From positions 21,110,334 to 21,174,333 of the forward strand of contig OY978526.1 in the NCBI GenBank assembly GCA_963854835.1: a stretch of 64,000 nucleotides of DNA. The letters run 5' to 3'. The notes below the pieces were generated by a model. The model was not told where the DNA came from. It saw only the letters and a program-made list of their open reading frames with translations, and made no database searches. Below are positions 1-13,243 of this stretch, in pieces (position 1 is the stretch's first letter; each line of letters starts with the position of its first letter). The position numbers and the translations under genes are program-made. The DNA is from Megamerina dolium (Eukaryota; Arthropoda; Insecta; Diptera; Megamerinidae).

Positions 1-1318
1 ATTCTTTAGCAAGCAAGCTAATATGATCAAATCAGCAAGTAATTTAACACCTTGATAGAAATCAAAAGGAATGTCAAAAGGTGGCACATAGAAAATCCGC
101 AATGTTGTTTACAAAAGAATACAACAATAGCAGCGCAAACAATATCAATGTTCTTGTGACCTACAATTAAAATATTTGATATTATGCCAACAGCATATTT
201 AAAACTTTTTTTTTTTTTTCTCCTTCATTGGAGAGTTCTATTTGATTATTTTTGGTAGTATATGATTATGATGAGATGGCAGACATTGTAAAGAATTATA
301 AAGTAAACAAATGAAAGCACAACAACAACAACAACAACAACTAATAATATTAATTAGAAGAAAAAAAAGAAGCATTTATTATCAATTAGTATTCATTTCG
401 GGGGTCCATTATTTTGTAGGTCATACACATATGTTACATATATGAATGTGTGAAAGCAATCGTCTATTTACAATACTTAGGTCATTGTGCTTCATGGTCT
501 CTAGTTATGATATTTGCTTAGTAAATATATAATTTTTATTTTTATTTTTTTTTTTTAACATACAATTCTGATGAAATATTGTTTATGACTCTTCACTACA
601 CATGTTGTGGCTTTTGCAAAAATTTCATTATGTGGGTACCATGCTGCATAGTTCATAGTTGAATTGATAAGGTGTCTAACATACGTACATATGAATGTAT
701 TTACCTACGCGAATATGTACATGTAGGAGCGAAGAGTTACGCAAATGTTTCAATTTATTTTTATGTCTTTAAATAAATAGCTTTATTGTATTTGTTTATA
801 TTGAATAGAAGTCTTACATAAAAAAATTATATATTTTTTCTTCGTAAACCATTTAGTTCTACCATAATGTTTATGCCACAAAATGTTAGTAAAATAACTC
901 TATGAAATAATATGTATTTTTTTTTTTATTTTTGCGATTTATTCTCTTTTCAATTTTATTCAATTAAAATCTCAATTCATTATAACGTGAAGCACCCAAA
1001 AAAGTGGAAAAATCCAATAAAATCTGAAATAAATTTGAAAATAAATTAATAATGGAATTTCGTTGTACTGTGTAATAAAAAATAGCCTAAAAAAGTGTTT
1101 GAAAAAACACTAAATTTGTATGTCACTGCTTTTAGAACTTACGAGCGTTATGGTAACTTAATTTTATGCTGTAATTTATTGAGAAATAATTTTGCTCAAA
1201 ATGTATTGCTGCAAAATATGGAAGGGAGAATTTTAATATGATTAACTCAAGTATTGGGGAAGCTCTGATATCCTATCATAAAATTTTACCAAAAGCAATA
1301 AGAAATGTGATATAAAAA
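1..1318. other. AT-rich non-coding DNA
   Basis: No coding region or recognisable element is seen. The stretch holds homopolymer A/T runs and a short (CAA)n microsatellite near 318-340. Confidence 0.6.
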
Positions 1319-1326
1319 AACATATT

Positions 1327-2430
1327 TTTGTATGGCAGAGTAGGCGTGGCTTTCATCCAATAATGCCCATTTTCAAGCATCATCACTCTTCTAAACAAAA
1401 TTGTCTCGTGCACGGAGTTTCTGTTCTATGATTTATACTTTTTTGTGCACAAAGTCTACAAAAAATACCCTCCAAATCATAATTTTGTATGGGAAGTAGA
1501 CGTAATTTTCATCTGATTTCAAATAATTTCACACATGTTGATTAATAAGTAGATATAATTGTCTGTGCCAAATTTCAACTTCATAACTTGTATATTCGTT
1601 CATAGAGTGTGAAAAAAATAGTTATGGGATCATACTTTTGTATGGGAAGTGTGCGTAATTTTAGTCTGATAATAGTCATTTTCACACATCACTATTTTTT
1701 ATCAATATAGTTTCATATAACCGACTTCTGCTCTTGTTGCCTCACACTTTCATACTGAAAGTTTGCAAAAATACATTCGAAAACATATTTTTCTATGGGA
1801 GGTAGGCGTTTTTTTCATCCTTTACTACCCATTTTTAAACGATATCACTTATTAATCAAAAAAATCATATGTAACAAGTTTCAGTAATATAGCCTTAAAT
1901 TATCATGTTCAAAATTTGCAAAGATATGCCCGGAAGAATATTTTTGTATGGTGGATAGGTGTGATTTCCATCGAATTTAGCCCAATTTCAAACTGTTTCA
2001 TTCATTCATTCATATATTCAGTCATATATATCAAGTGTCGTCCTCGTCGCCTTTTATTTTCGGCCGAAAAGTCGGAACTCATATATAAGGAAGCATATAT
2101 TTGTATTGGAAGTAGATGTGATTTTCATCCGGTTAAGCATATTCTCGAATTAGTCATTAATTCAGAAAGCATAATAACATGTGCCATGCTTCAATTTGAT
2201 AGCTTTTTATGTGATATGTGTCAAAATATACACGCGAAAGCTTACTATTGTAAGGGAGGCAGGGGTATTTTTTATCCAATTAAGCCTATATTCCAATATG
2301 TTCTCTGCTAGAAATAATCTGATGGATTGGGCCGTAGTTATAATCAAACTTAGAATCATCTTAGAGTTAAAATAATCTTAACGTTACAATAGAATCGGCT
2401 TTTTGACAGATTTTTGTATGGGAAATAAAC
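1327..2430 (+). repeat. 155-bp repeat array A
   Basis: About eight diverged tandem units. Each opens with a block like TTTTGTATGGGAGGTA followed by GGYGTGATTTTYATCC, at about 1327, 1484, 1642, 1791, 1943, 2100, 2247 and 2404, so the period is 147-158 bp. Between blocks lie softer shared motifs (a 'caagtttcagcttcatag' type segment and 'gtgtgaaaat'). The same unit forms arrays at six other places in the window on both strands. Open frames inside it are short and broken, so I treat it as non-coding. Confidence 0.75.
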
Positions 2431-2718
2431 CAAATAACTCGATTCTAATTTTAAGATAATTCTAATTTTTACTATCACTACGGGCCATTAAGTTTAAACT
2501 TGATCATAAATGAAATTCATACGCAAATGGGAGCTAAGTATTTCAATACGTTTCTGGATGGCAGATGAACATTATCCGATCAACAAAATGTTGCTGTTTT
2601 TTGAAAAAAAAAAATCTGTAATCTTTGAAAAAATTTTACAGAAAACATTATTTTCCCGAGTTAAAATGCTATGACGTTAAGTATCCTGACGAATTTTTTT
2701 AACTTCTTCTTCTCCTTC

Positions 2719-3575
2719 TTATGTGGCCATAACAACCGATGATCGATTTAGGCCAAACATATAATGCGGTCTGTGTTCTTCGCTTGCTGGCGCTAATTGG
2801 ATATTCCAAGAGCCGTCAGGTTATCCAACACTTGGTCCTTCCAACGGAGGTTTAGTCTTCTCGAATTAAATACCCTCTTCGCTGGAGCGTCTTCTTCCAT
2901 TCGCTCGACATGACCCAGCCAGTGCAGCCGCTGGATTTTGATTCACCTGACTATGTCATTGTCAGCTCATACAGCCCATCGTTGTACCTTATTCGATACT
3001 CGCCATCAACGCAAATGGATCCGAAGATCTTGTGCAGAACTTTTCTCTCAAAAACTCCAAGCATCCTCTCAGCCATGGTGGAAATTGTCCAGGCTTCTGT
3101 ACCATATGTTAGGACAGGAATAATGAGGGACTTGCAGAGTGTGATTTTCGATCTTCGAGAGAAGCTTCGACTACTCAATTGCTTACTCAGCCCAAAGTAA
3201 CACCTGTTAGCACGAGTTATCCTACGCATGATCTCCAGGCTGACGTCACTACAGTAGTTGATGCTGGTTCCAAGATAGAAGATAGAGGTAATCCCTTATC
3301 GGACTGTCGAAAGCGGCTTTATAATCGACGAATAGGTGGACCTTGGGTCTTTTCTAGGATTTGGCGTAATGTGAGGATTTGATCGATTGTGGGTTTATTC
3401 GTTCTGAAGCCACACTGATAAGGTCCAATCAGGTTGTTGAGCATAGGCTTCAATCTTACACACAATACGCACGATAAGACCTTGTATGTGATGCTCAGGA
3501 GGCTTATGCCATGGTAGTTGGCGCAAATTGTGAGGTCTGCTTCCTTTTTTTCATCACTCTGAAATTTTACCAATT
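2719..3575 (-). pseudogene. LINE reverse transcriptase relic, 3' part
   Basis: Read on the minus strand, 3573-3319 encodes a reverse transcriptase segment with NYHGISLLSITYKVL and GPYQCGFRTNKPT, typical of non-LTR retrotransposon RTs. After an internal deletion that removes the catalytic palm, 3229-2951 encodes the downstream part (RRITRANRCYFGLSKQL, PVLTYGTEAWTI). The 3' end (minus strand) is marked by the block GGCCACATAAG at about 2719, shared with the LINE copies near 48.8 and 56.0 kb. It is an internally deleted, frameshifted fragment and cannot be active. The exact LINE clade is not decided here. Confidence 0.8.
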
Positions 3576-5320
3576 CAAAGATGATTCTTTCTTGTCACTA
3601 CCCCCCACAGCATAGTCACAGCTACATGTTGTCTTCCATAGAGTGTTAGTGCAAAATGGATTTGTGACGATAAATGCATTAGTAATGAAATGTATGTGTG
3701 AAAACATTAACAAATAAGAGTGCATTTGTCGGTTGAGCAGAATTACATTACAGTAACTCAACACAAAATGGTCCAACATGCAACAATCACAAAAGAATTC
3801 ATTCAATGAGTGATAAATATATTTATTCTTATGTCATTTGATCATTATGCATGACAAGGAAATGTCTATATATTTTTTTATTTTTTTTTATTTTATATTA
3901 CTACTTAAGAGTTCTTTAGTTTCGTCGGAAATTAATTTACGTGAAATGAATGATGGACTTGTCCATCCATTAAATCTCATACTCGCATATATTGTAAATA
4001 TATTTAGGTGATTCACAAGATGTTTATAACAGATCATACTATTGTCATAATGTTGTAAAATTTTACAATGTAGTAGTATAAATTGCGTTGTTGTTGTTGT
4101 TTTGCTATGTTTTTACCACATACAAACACCATGGTGTATTCATATTGTATGTATTACATTTTAATTAATATTAAAATTTTGAAATATAACTTTTGAAGAC
4201 TTTGTGAATCATCTAATAATATTTGTATTTTGCTGCTATTAGATGTTAATATTGATTATTAAATATGAAATTTCCTTTTTATGCTTACGATTATGATTTG
4301 GATGCGAAATAAATTGTTTTCCCCACCTCATACCATCGATATATTATATATTACGAGTATTATATATGTAAATTCGTTTTCGTTTACCATTTGTTGTTGT
4401 TTCTTTTGTTGTTATTTGGTTACTTCATTTCATCAACCATGACGCATGCATGTAGGTAGCTACATATGCCAGTATGGGCAGTGCATTCTAATAGCATAAA
4501 TGCAATTACTTCAAATGCTATATCGATATAATTGTTTTTCGTTCTGTTGTTAATAGCTTAATTTGTAAAAACAAAAGAAAAATGATTTTTTTAAATTAAG
4601 AAATTTTCACTACTTCCATTTGAGTTACAGATTTGTACTAACATTTCGAAAATAAAATAGTCATTTCTTTCTTTTTCTATTAGTGAAAGAAAATGAAATG
4701 AAGTTTTGCTTATGTTAAATAATTGAATAATATTCAATAGGAGCAAAATTACAGTATTGTAGTTGTAGTGCCTGCATATGTATGCACTATTACCATTACC
4801 AACTATGAAAGTTATGGTAAATCATCATTTTGATTTTTTTTTTTTTTTTCTTTAATAAACAAAAGTTGTAAAAGTGAAGTAAAGAATAATTTTTTGTAAT
4901 TATTTGCTAAATTTCCTGTTTACATTCACTATTTTAAATTAAAAAAAAAACAATAAAAACAGAAAGGAAAGAATGAATACTCAACTTACTTAGAGGCTTC
5001 CATAGGAACTTTTTTTTTTATTTTATGAAGCTCTTCATCGAAATTTTCATATTAAATTCTTGGGTCGGAAAAATAATTCTACGCAAAAGAATATATTTTG
5101 TTTCATTTTGTTTGAGTTTTATATCAGAACCCATCCCATATTGATGCCTTATGCCAACTCAGTCGTTTTAACCTTGTTCGTCTGACTTTCTCGCTGTCTT
5201 TCTATATGTTTGCATGCTAACGGCTGTGTTTCTAAAGCAATCTTGCTGAAAATTGATGTATAAGCTCAATTTTATCAACAAAGAAAGGAGCTAATGAATT
5301 AATGAAATCGGATAAAAATT
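3576..5320. other. AT-rich non-coding DNA
   Basis: No gene is seen. The stretch contains the candidate MITE at 4003-4216 and many poly-A/T tracts. Confidence 0.6.
4003..4216. repeat. candidate MITE with 15-16 bp inverted ends
   Basis: The left end TTTAGGTGATTCACAA (4003-4018) is inverted at the right end as TTGTGAATCATCTAA (4202-4216), with one mismatch. Inside lies a perfect 16-bp palindrome, TTGTAAAATTTTACAA (about 4052-4067). Length about 214 bp, no coding capacity. A clear target-site duplication could not be fixed, so the call stays tentative. Confidence 0.4.
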
Positions 5321-5324
5321 ATAT

Positions 5325-6440
5325 TTACCTCCCATACAAAATTATATTTTGGCAAGTAAAAATATGTTGAAACTTAGCATTTGTAGATACAAAGCTATCA
5401 AACTAAAACTTTGTATGTAAGGTTTGTTTCAGTAGAGGACTCATTTAGCTGAAAATCGATGTAATCGGATAAAAAATACGCCATGCTCTCATAGAAAAGT
5501 ATGCTTCGTTATGTCTATTTTTACACTTTGCGTACGTAAATATAGAGATATCAAACTGAATTTCATAAAGGAAAGCTTATTATGCTAGTAGATGAATATA
5601 TTCGAAAATAAGTGTAATCGAATGAAAACTACCCACCTCTGCCATATAAAAGTTTGATTTTGTATGAACATTTTAACACTTTAGCCATGAATATATAAAG
5701 ATATCAAACCAAAATTTGGCCGACATGCTTTTTTTTTTTTAATAACGAAGAGACTCATTTAAAAATGAGCGCAATCGGATAAAAACTATTGCTATCTCCC
5801 ATATAAAAATGTGATTCTGAATGATTATTTTCATACGTTACGCACGAAAATACAAAGCTATGAAGCTAAAACTCGAACCACATCATTATATTTATTAACA
5901 AATAACAATGTTGAAAAATGAATACAATTGGATAAAAACTATTACCACCTCCCATATAAAAATGTGATTCTGAATGATTATTTTCATACGTTACGCACGA
6001 AAATACAAATCTAGGAAGCTGAAATTCGCTACATAAGCTTTTATTTACAAACTAATATATAATATTGAGAATGGGTGAAATCGGCTAAAAGCTACGCATA
6101 GCTCCCATACAAAAGTATGCTTCCGTATGAATGATTTCATACGTTGAGAACGAAGATATAAAGTTAGAAAGCTGAAAATTAGTATATAAGCTTAAATTTA
6201 CAAATGAATAGACAGTTTTCAAAATGAGTTTAATCGGATGAAAATCATACCTAGCTCCCATATAAAATTATGTTGCTGTATGCATATTTTCACACTTTTC
6301 TCACAAAAATATGACGTCTTAGAGTTAAAACTTGCTACATACAACCGAATTAGCTAACTAATGGATCAGTGTAGGAATGGGCGTTATTGGATGACTATCA
6401 CGTTTTGCCTGTCACACACATATCATTTGCATTTGATGTG
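5325..6440 (-). repeat. 155-bp repeat array B (reverse orientation)
   Basis: Minus-strand copies of the 155-bp unit, recognised by CTCCCATACAAAA and ATCGGATAAAAA blocks at about 5331, 5491, 5641, 5798, 5949, 6101 and 6254 (period about 150-160 bp). Two adjacent units (5798 and 5949) share near-identical stretches over about 50 bp, which suggests local duplication. Confidence 0.7.
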
Positions 6441-8050
6441 ATGGCATCCTATATTGAGCTAAATTATATTTTAATTTATCATATATCCTATATGTCGTAA
6501 TCCTAAAATCTTCTTCTCCTTTGAAAATCAGATTTTGATACGATAATTATTGTAATTTAATACTAATAACCTAAATATCAAGAACTAACAAAATTAATTG
6601 TTGCACGTTTCCTCATCGAGAAATCAATAAAATAAAATTAAATCACAAAAAAAAAAAAAAAAATGCCTATAAATTAATGTGATTTTAATTGAATTTTTTA
6701 ATTTATTATTTACCAAGTTGATGAGCTTTATTACATTAGCCATTTTATTCGATTCGAAAATTAAAGGTAAAAATCAATTAATTAATTTTAAATTGTTTTA
6801 TGTTGTCTTGTGTCGATCATTTAATCAAGACTACATTAGTGTAAGCACAATTTTTATATAATTTAATTGTGTTCATCAAATCGTTAAGGAGGAGCGAAGA
6901 AATATAGATGCTTTAGTAAAAGTGCAATAGCGGAAGCGAGAAACATAAACATTGTATTATGGGTAGACCAATGCAATTAAATTACCAGAAAACCAGAATA
7001 GAAAACAAAAAATAGAATCACTTTGGATAATCTAATGTGATTAATTTGCTGGCTTAGCTAATGGTGCAAGACAAATAACTGCAACGACATGCATTGGCAG
7101 CAGCATTCAACAAAAACAGATTAGCAATAGCTAAAATGATAATATGATCATCACTAATATTGCCACTACATACATACTGAGCAAATATGATTATATAACT
7201 ATGTTTCATGTACATATATGGGAGTCATTGATGTCGTAGCTGCTGTATGATGTTAAATTCAATGCAAATCCATACAATTAATGAGACCGACTACTGTCTA
7301 CTGTAACGATTTCCTTTCTTTTGATTACATTTAAGTATTCACAAATGTTTTGCGTGCTTTTACACCATCACCGACACCAGTTAATCAGTCAATGATCTTA
7401 CGGCTAATGTGCTCATAACCAGTCACTAACCCCTCACTATTGAAATGAATAAAATCATTTCATTCGACTTGTATGCCAACAAAGTTCTTTATATAATATG
7501 AAGATCAGTGTATTGAAATTCCATTCTTAATACATTTTATAGCCACAATCGCAATATCATGTGCGACTGTATATATTATTTTATGTACGATATATACTTG
7601 ATATTATGACAACATTAAAAAATTGTCTCCTCTGTTTCCTCTTAGAATAATGAATACTTATTAGTATATGGGAATTTCCGGGGTTTATCAAACATAGTTA
7701 ACCTCTATCGTCATTAATTACATAGAGTAGCTTCCCAAGAAAACAGAAGTTTTTATAAAATTCACTCTCACCACCCCCAGTGTACTCGTTGAGGGTTGAC
7801 TTGCATGACCAACGCCCAATGATGTTTGTTCCATGACATATTTTCTGAACATGTCTGTACATTTTCTTTAATCTTACATTCAAAATTTATCTAAAAACAT
7901 CTGAAAATCGAAAAATAACCACGCACCTGCCCCGAAATCGCCCCTAAGGCAATTAAATGTATGACCAGCTCCAAGTAGTTCTTCTTCCTCAACACTTCCC
8001 TGAGTATACTTATAACATATAACGTATAATGTATAAATATATAATGTGGC
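6441..8050. other. AT-rich non-coding DNA
   Basis: No coding region, RNA gene or element is recognised. A 17-A run sits near 6646-6662. Confidence 0.55.
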
Positions 8051-8054
8051 ATTT

Positions 8055-8292
8055 CTAAATCCCGAAGGGCTCTTTATGACATCACATTTTCTGCGAATTA
8101 TCACAGAGTTCTTTTTTAGAAGTTTTTCCATGGCAAATTGTTATTGCCGGAAGAATTACCAATTGCTGGAGGAGAGGTGGTTATCGATCGAAAGAAAAAC
8201 TTTTCGACATTAAATTTCTGCTTTAGCCGAGGATTGAACCCACGAGATACAGGTCAGATGGCCAGCGCACTAAACACCGAGCTACGGCACCC
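8055..8292 (-). mobile_element. tRNA-derived SINE, copy 1
   Basis: On the minus strand the element starts with GGGTGCCGTAGCTCGG at 8292 (tRNA-like head with a recognisable A-box), passes a diverged B-box (GGTTCAATCC), and continues into a body shared with copies at 20.6, 39.8 and 63.8 kb, including an AACGGTACC-type segment and the tail block TGTGATGTCATAAAG. No coding. It is diverged from the other copies. Confidence 0.65.
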
Positions 8293-8395
8293 ACAATATA
8301 TTCCATATAAGAGAAACTTAAGAACACCTGAATATGGAGAAATCACTTCACAGCTGTTTAGGCCTCTAAGTTTGACCCCCATTAGTTTAGCCTCT

Positions 8396-8653
8396 TCCAT
8401 ATTTATCCCGGAAGTTTTGTTTCACCACGACAACGCAAGACCGCATACCGCAAGACAGACCTTAGGCAAGCTAAACGAGCTCGGATGGAAGTTAATGCCG
8501 CATCCACCATACTCTCCGTATATTACACCTTGCGATTATCACTTTTTCCGCGGACTTCAGTTCCATTTAAGTAATAAGAACTACATCTCTAAAGAAGCTA
8601 TAAAAAGGGATATTGAGGGGATATTGATAATCTTTGCGAAGACATGGTAAATA
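8396..8653 (+). pseudogene. mariner transposase fragment (C-terminal catalytic part)
   Basis: Encodes HHDNARPHTARQTLGK followed by PHPPYSP and PCDYHFF. The second and third catalytic aspartates are separated by 34 residues, which defines a DD34D mariner transposase. The first aspartate and the DNA-binding half are missing, and the usual YSPDLAPSD motif reads YSPYITPCD. It is a 5'-truncated relic directly downstream of SINE copy 1. The 3' boundary and terminal repeat were not resolved. Confidence 0.75.
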
Positions 8654-8759
8654 ATGCTTGAAAATATATTATTGATTCATAAACACTGTAAACTTATTAT
8701 TTATTTATTTTAAAACCACCTAAGGAAAGCGCACGAACTTATGGACTGACGTGATACTT

Positions 8760-9370
8760 AGCCCCTGTATCCAACTCTTAGTAGGACTGCCATATAAAAT
8801 GAACGCAGAAACATTTGAAAATCAAGAGATAAGCCCATAGTTACCTAAGCATCGCCGCTAGAGGTTTAGTATGTTATGATCAGCTCTCATTAATTTCACC
8901 TCACCAATATTTTTCCTATAGATAAATACCGCTTATATCCATCCCTTCAAAATGAGCACAAAAAACATCGCAAAATCGTCATATAATCGCATAGCCCTCC
9001 AGGCGTTGCGACGAAGGGAAGTAAAATGACATTTTTGCTCCGTACCTTCACCTCTTAATGGGGTTGCCATACAAAATTAACACAAAAACACCCAAAACTC
9101 CAGAACCAATCGTTCTTAAAGGAGTCAAATGCAATGCCAGTCGCTACTAATTTTTTTCTTTAAAATATTTTGCTTACCTAATTACCCTTATCTCTGCCCT
9201 TTAGTGTTCCCCTACAAAATGAAAATAATTATTTATAAAAATGGCTTCTTTCGCTCTCAAAGTGCATTTCGGAGGGTAAAATATGTTCCCATTCCGTTTC
9301 ATCCTTTACTCTAACATTTCCTTAAAGGAGCTCCTATACAAGATGGCTCAAAAATCAAAAACACCTGAAA
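8760..9370 (-). repeat. degenerate dispersed repeat (family 2)
   Basis: Loosely repeated blocks of the type 'gccatayaaaatkaac' followed by 'aaaaacaccyraaaa' occur near 8782, 8943, 9059, 9204 and 9325. On the minus strand they read like the repeats at 20.4-21.6 kb (brief 'gaaatatt...aaattaatgrgrg' blocks). Very diverged, no coding. Confidence 0.4.
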
Positions 9371-10519
9371 ATTAAATCACACCTTTTAAATGCATTTGTA
9401 ATTTAGTATAAATAAAAAAAAAAAAAAAAAATTAGAACAAAAAACTTATTGTTTTCTTTCTATGGTGAGCATATTTCTTTTAATTCGCCCTGATGACGTG
9501 ACTCGAAACTTATTTTTAGCCCATGAGACCTAGAAAAATTCAAATACTACTTTTTGTGAAGACCTTTTTAGAAAATATTTAGTGAAAAAAAAAAAAATGA
9601 AACTAATATTATAAAAATTTTGGACAAATCTAATGTAGTTTTAATTTACACTCTCACACACGCATATCAAATTGAAAACATGCTGTTTTATGTATAATTA
9701 TTATATGGAGTATTTGGTCAGTTTACTGTAAATTTGTCATTTGCCACTGTAGATTTTATTGCAATGCCAATGAGAGATAAAATTTATGATTTTAATCGTT
9801 CATAAGCATAAAAGTGATGGTTGATGTGCTGTGTTTTATTGCATATGATTAAAAATATAATACACAAATAGTATGTATCATAAATTATTACGATGAGTAG
9901 AATTAGTAAATATAAAACCATTGATTCACATATGTCATTAAACTATTGGCATTACATTAATAGTCAAATGTGCAAATGCAATTGACTTCTTTTGAAGTTG
10001 AAGTCTGTATGCATGTTGGATAGGTCAGATATGTGTACGAGTAACCGTTATGCGTTGTTTATGATCTTACTTTGGTTGCCTTAGCGGAGAGAGAGAGAGA
10101 GAGAGAGAGAGATTTCTTCAAAGTATGCACATTCATAATTTATGATATACAAATAAGTTTGCCCTAAAATTGACTTGACTTTTGTTTCGCACACAAAATT
10201 GATATGTTAAGTGTATAACTTCACATTTCTGCTCATCTTAAAAATATCACATATCTCTTGAACATATCATATGTATGTTATTAGTATGTATTGACCAGAC
10301 ATTTGAACTTGTTCCATAACATTTAAATTTGTCAACACATCCTCCACCTACATTACATTATATTCTCATATTCATTGGTATAACAGTACTTCAGTACTAC
10401 AAATTCCAAAAAAAAAAAAAATAAATTTAACCAATTTGCAAATGCAAATGTAAAAACATATTCGTCGCAGCATAATGACCTGTATTTTGTATTATGAGTT
10501 TTCACACATATTAAATATA
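9371..10519. other. AT-rich non-coding DNA
   Basis: No gene seen. A (GA)n run lies near 10085-10112. Confidence 0.55.
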
Positions 10520-11808
10520 CAAGGTGCGATAATTATGTATTAAGACTGCCTCTAGAAAACACAATTAAAACACGATATCTGCTAATTTTTCAGTATTTTG
10601 ATTCGAAATATTCTCCTCCTGATTCAATACACTTGTTACATCGATTTAATAGTGGAACACGCATTTGGTTCCAGCTCATTTTTCGGAATTGCCTCCAGTG
10701 TCCTCGTCGAAGCCCGTTGTATGGTCTGAATGTCATCAAAAAAGCATCCTTTCAACTTCAATTTCAGTTTTGGGAACAAAAAGAAGTCGCACGGTGCCAA
10801 ATCAGGTGAATACGGCTGGTGATTTAACACACAGACCTGATTCCGAGCCAAAAATTGACGAACAATGAGTGTTGTGTGGCTCGGTGCATTATCGTGCAAT
10901 AGAGACCAAATTTTTGGATCGCGGTATTCTGGTCGAACACTACAGATTCTGGACATCAAACGCTTCAAAACTTCGAGGTAACATGCGGAAGTAACTGTTT
11001 GACCAGTTGGAACAAATTCTTTGTGGATAATTCCTTTGTTATCGAAGAATGTGATGAGCATTGTTTTGATTTTTGATGGAACTTTTCGTGTTTTTTTGGT
11101 TTGTGGTGAGTTTTTTGATTTCCATTTCGCACTTTGACACTTGGTTTCTGGATCGTATTGGAAACACCATGCTTCATCACTCGTAACAATTGTTTTCAGG
11201 AAGTTTAGATCATTTTCTGCAGCTGCAACCATGTCTCTAGAATGACTGACTCTCATTAATTTTTGGTCCTCGGTCAATGTGTGTGGAGCAAATCTCGCGC
11301 AGACCTTTATTTTTCCCAAATCCGCGTGAAGAATGAGTCGGATAGTTTCTCTGTTGATGTTTAAGGCCTCTTCCATCATTTTCACTGAAGCATTGTGGTC
11401 TTCTGTAATAAAATCTGGATCGCTTCCGGCGTCCGCACTGAAATTGGCCATTTATTTCATCTTCCAGCGACACAAACTGTTTATGCCATATAAAAACATT
11501 TGATATTGATAAACAAGCATCGCCATACGCTTGCTGCATCATTCCGAATGTTTCTGATGCACTTTTACCAATTTTTGAGTTGATTTTAATGACCGCTCTT
11601 TGCACCATGTTAAAATTTCAACATCAAACTAACACGTGTTTTGTAAAATGAATGTCAATAAACATTAAATGTCAACCAAATGCCATGAAATGACATTGAC
11701 AGTTAGTAAAGGAAGGTTGAAGCTTCAAAGCGCATGTGCTCACACATAGATGGCGCGCTTGGTTACTGAGATATGGTTCGAGTCTTAATACTTAATTGTC
11801 ACACCTTG
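10520..11808 (-). mobile_element. full-length DD34D mariner element, inactive
   Basis: Both ends are present. The left end begins CAAGGTGCGATAATTA (10520) and the right end, read in reverse, begins CAAGGTGTGACAATTA (11808); similarity continues to about 28 bp with three mismatches. TA dinucleotides flank it (10518-10519 and 11809-11810), the expected mariner target duplication. Length 1289 bp, usual for the family. The transposase inside runs on the minus strand and is broken. Confidence 0.9.
10636..11608 (-). pseudogene. mariner transposase, frameshifted
   Basis: Cut-and-paste transposase. The N-terminal piece starts at 11608 (MVQRAVIKINSKIG) and holds the helix-turn-helix region. A frameshift near 11430 separates it from the catalytic piece (11451 to 10636). 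The catalytic aspartates are visible in VTSDEAWCF, LLHDNAPSHT and DLAPCDFF, with 34 residues between the second and third, so all three are retained. A second frameshift near 10670 displaces the end: the usual final motif NKCIESGGEYFE lies in another frame just downstream. Two frameshifts make it a pseudogene, but a fairly young one. Confidence 0.88.
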
Positions 11809-13240
11809 TATTATATGTTTGTTGGTTTATATAAAAATGTGTCATCTTTTGCGTATAAGTAACTAATACAAATAAAATTTAAAATTGCATACATGAAAAA
11901 AAAAAAATCATATCTAATAGGTTTAATAACTCTTATTATGTACCAGATTATATATGAACCATTAAGACAATGCTGCCCATACAATTTGGACATTACAGTC
12001 ATGTGAGAGCATACTTTTAGTGTATTTAGTGCATATCTAGTGTATTTAATGCATAATTTTTTTTTTGTAAATGATATTGTAAAATGCATAAATTAGTTGT
12101 CATGAGTTCACTCACCCACCAACATCAATTGACTTGACTGACTTGACTCATTTGTACATGAACTTTCAACAATTATTTGTTCATTTTGCATAAATGCAAA
12201 TTTAATATTATTATTATTATTATTATTATAAAAATTATTATTACTATTTTGGTTGCTTTTGCTGTAGGTGGAATTGTAAATGTAGTCCCTGTAAGCATAA
12301 ATATATTAACAATTATGCATATAAGTTGAACTAATACAACAAGAGGAGAGAGCTTTTTCATTCTGATTTTTTTTTTCAATTTTCCAGTCACTCTTAAGTT
12401 CTAAAAATTGATGGCTAACCTGCGTCATGGCTCCACCAGCTTTGCACTCCGCTAATAACCAAAATTCTATACCCTTTCTTTTTTTTTTTTTTGCTTTAGT
12501 CGTAAAAATCTTAAAAATAGGCAAAGATATAATCAGGCTATTAGGCCAATATTTGTGCACTAAATTGTAAATAGTATTTGTGGTATACCATATTAGCAAA
12601 ACAATAAGGTCAAGACTCAAAAATGATCGCTATATGTATCAATGGTGTATTTAGGTCAATGCAAAGAACTGATATTTTTCACAATACATAGCGCTCCCTG
12701 GTCTTCGATTAAGGCTCGGATGACATTTGTCTGTAAAAAATGGTCGTTAATCCGTAATAAAAAGGGAAATATTGGTATGAGAAAAAAAAAATGGACATTC
12801 TTACGATTAAATATTGGTCATTAATTAGGAAATTAAACAAGTTACGGATTACTGTCCAAATAAAATGAGACATTGATCTGACAAAAAAAAAATGTACACA
12901 AATATGATTAAACATTTAACATTAATGGGGAAATTAAACAAATTCTGGTTTAATGTCCAATTTTTATTTTTTTTTTTTTTGGTTATGATGACGTGGAACG
13001 TTTTGGATTTATTTTTAGATGAAAATCGTCTGGAAAATAAATGTCGCATTTATCAGCGGAAAAAATTGAGACATTTATCTAGGAAAAAACCGTATTAAGG
13101 TATATTTTTTGCCCAATTATTGTCTTAATTTTTCGAAATTTTTATAAAATTTTTCATCAAATTTTTCTTTCCCCATATTAAAATCAAATTTTTTTCGAAT
13201 AAATGTTCTCCTAACTGATATCCGATATTCACTAAATATT
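11809..13240. other. AT-rich non-coding DNA with short direct repeats
   Basis: No gene seen. Between about 12770 and 12965 a unit of roughly 115 bp occurs about twice, each with an A-run, 'atg(g/t)aca', and 'ggaaattaaacaa' followed by 'aatgtccaa' or 'actgtccaa'. (ATT)n lies near 12210-12230. Confidence 0.5.
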
Positions 13241-13243
13241 GTA

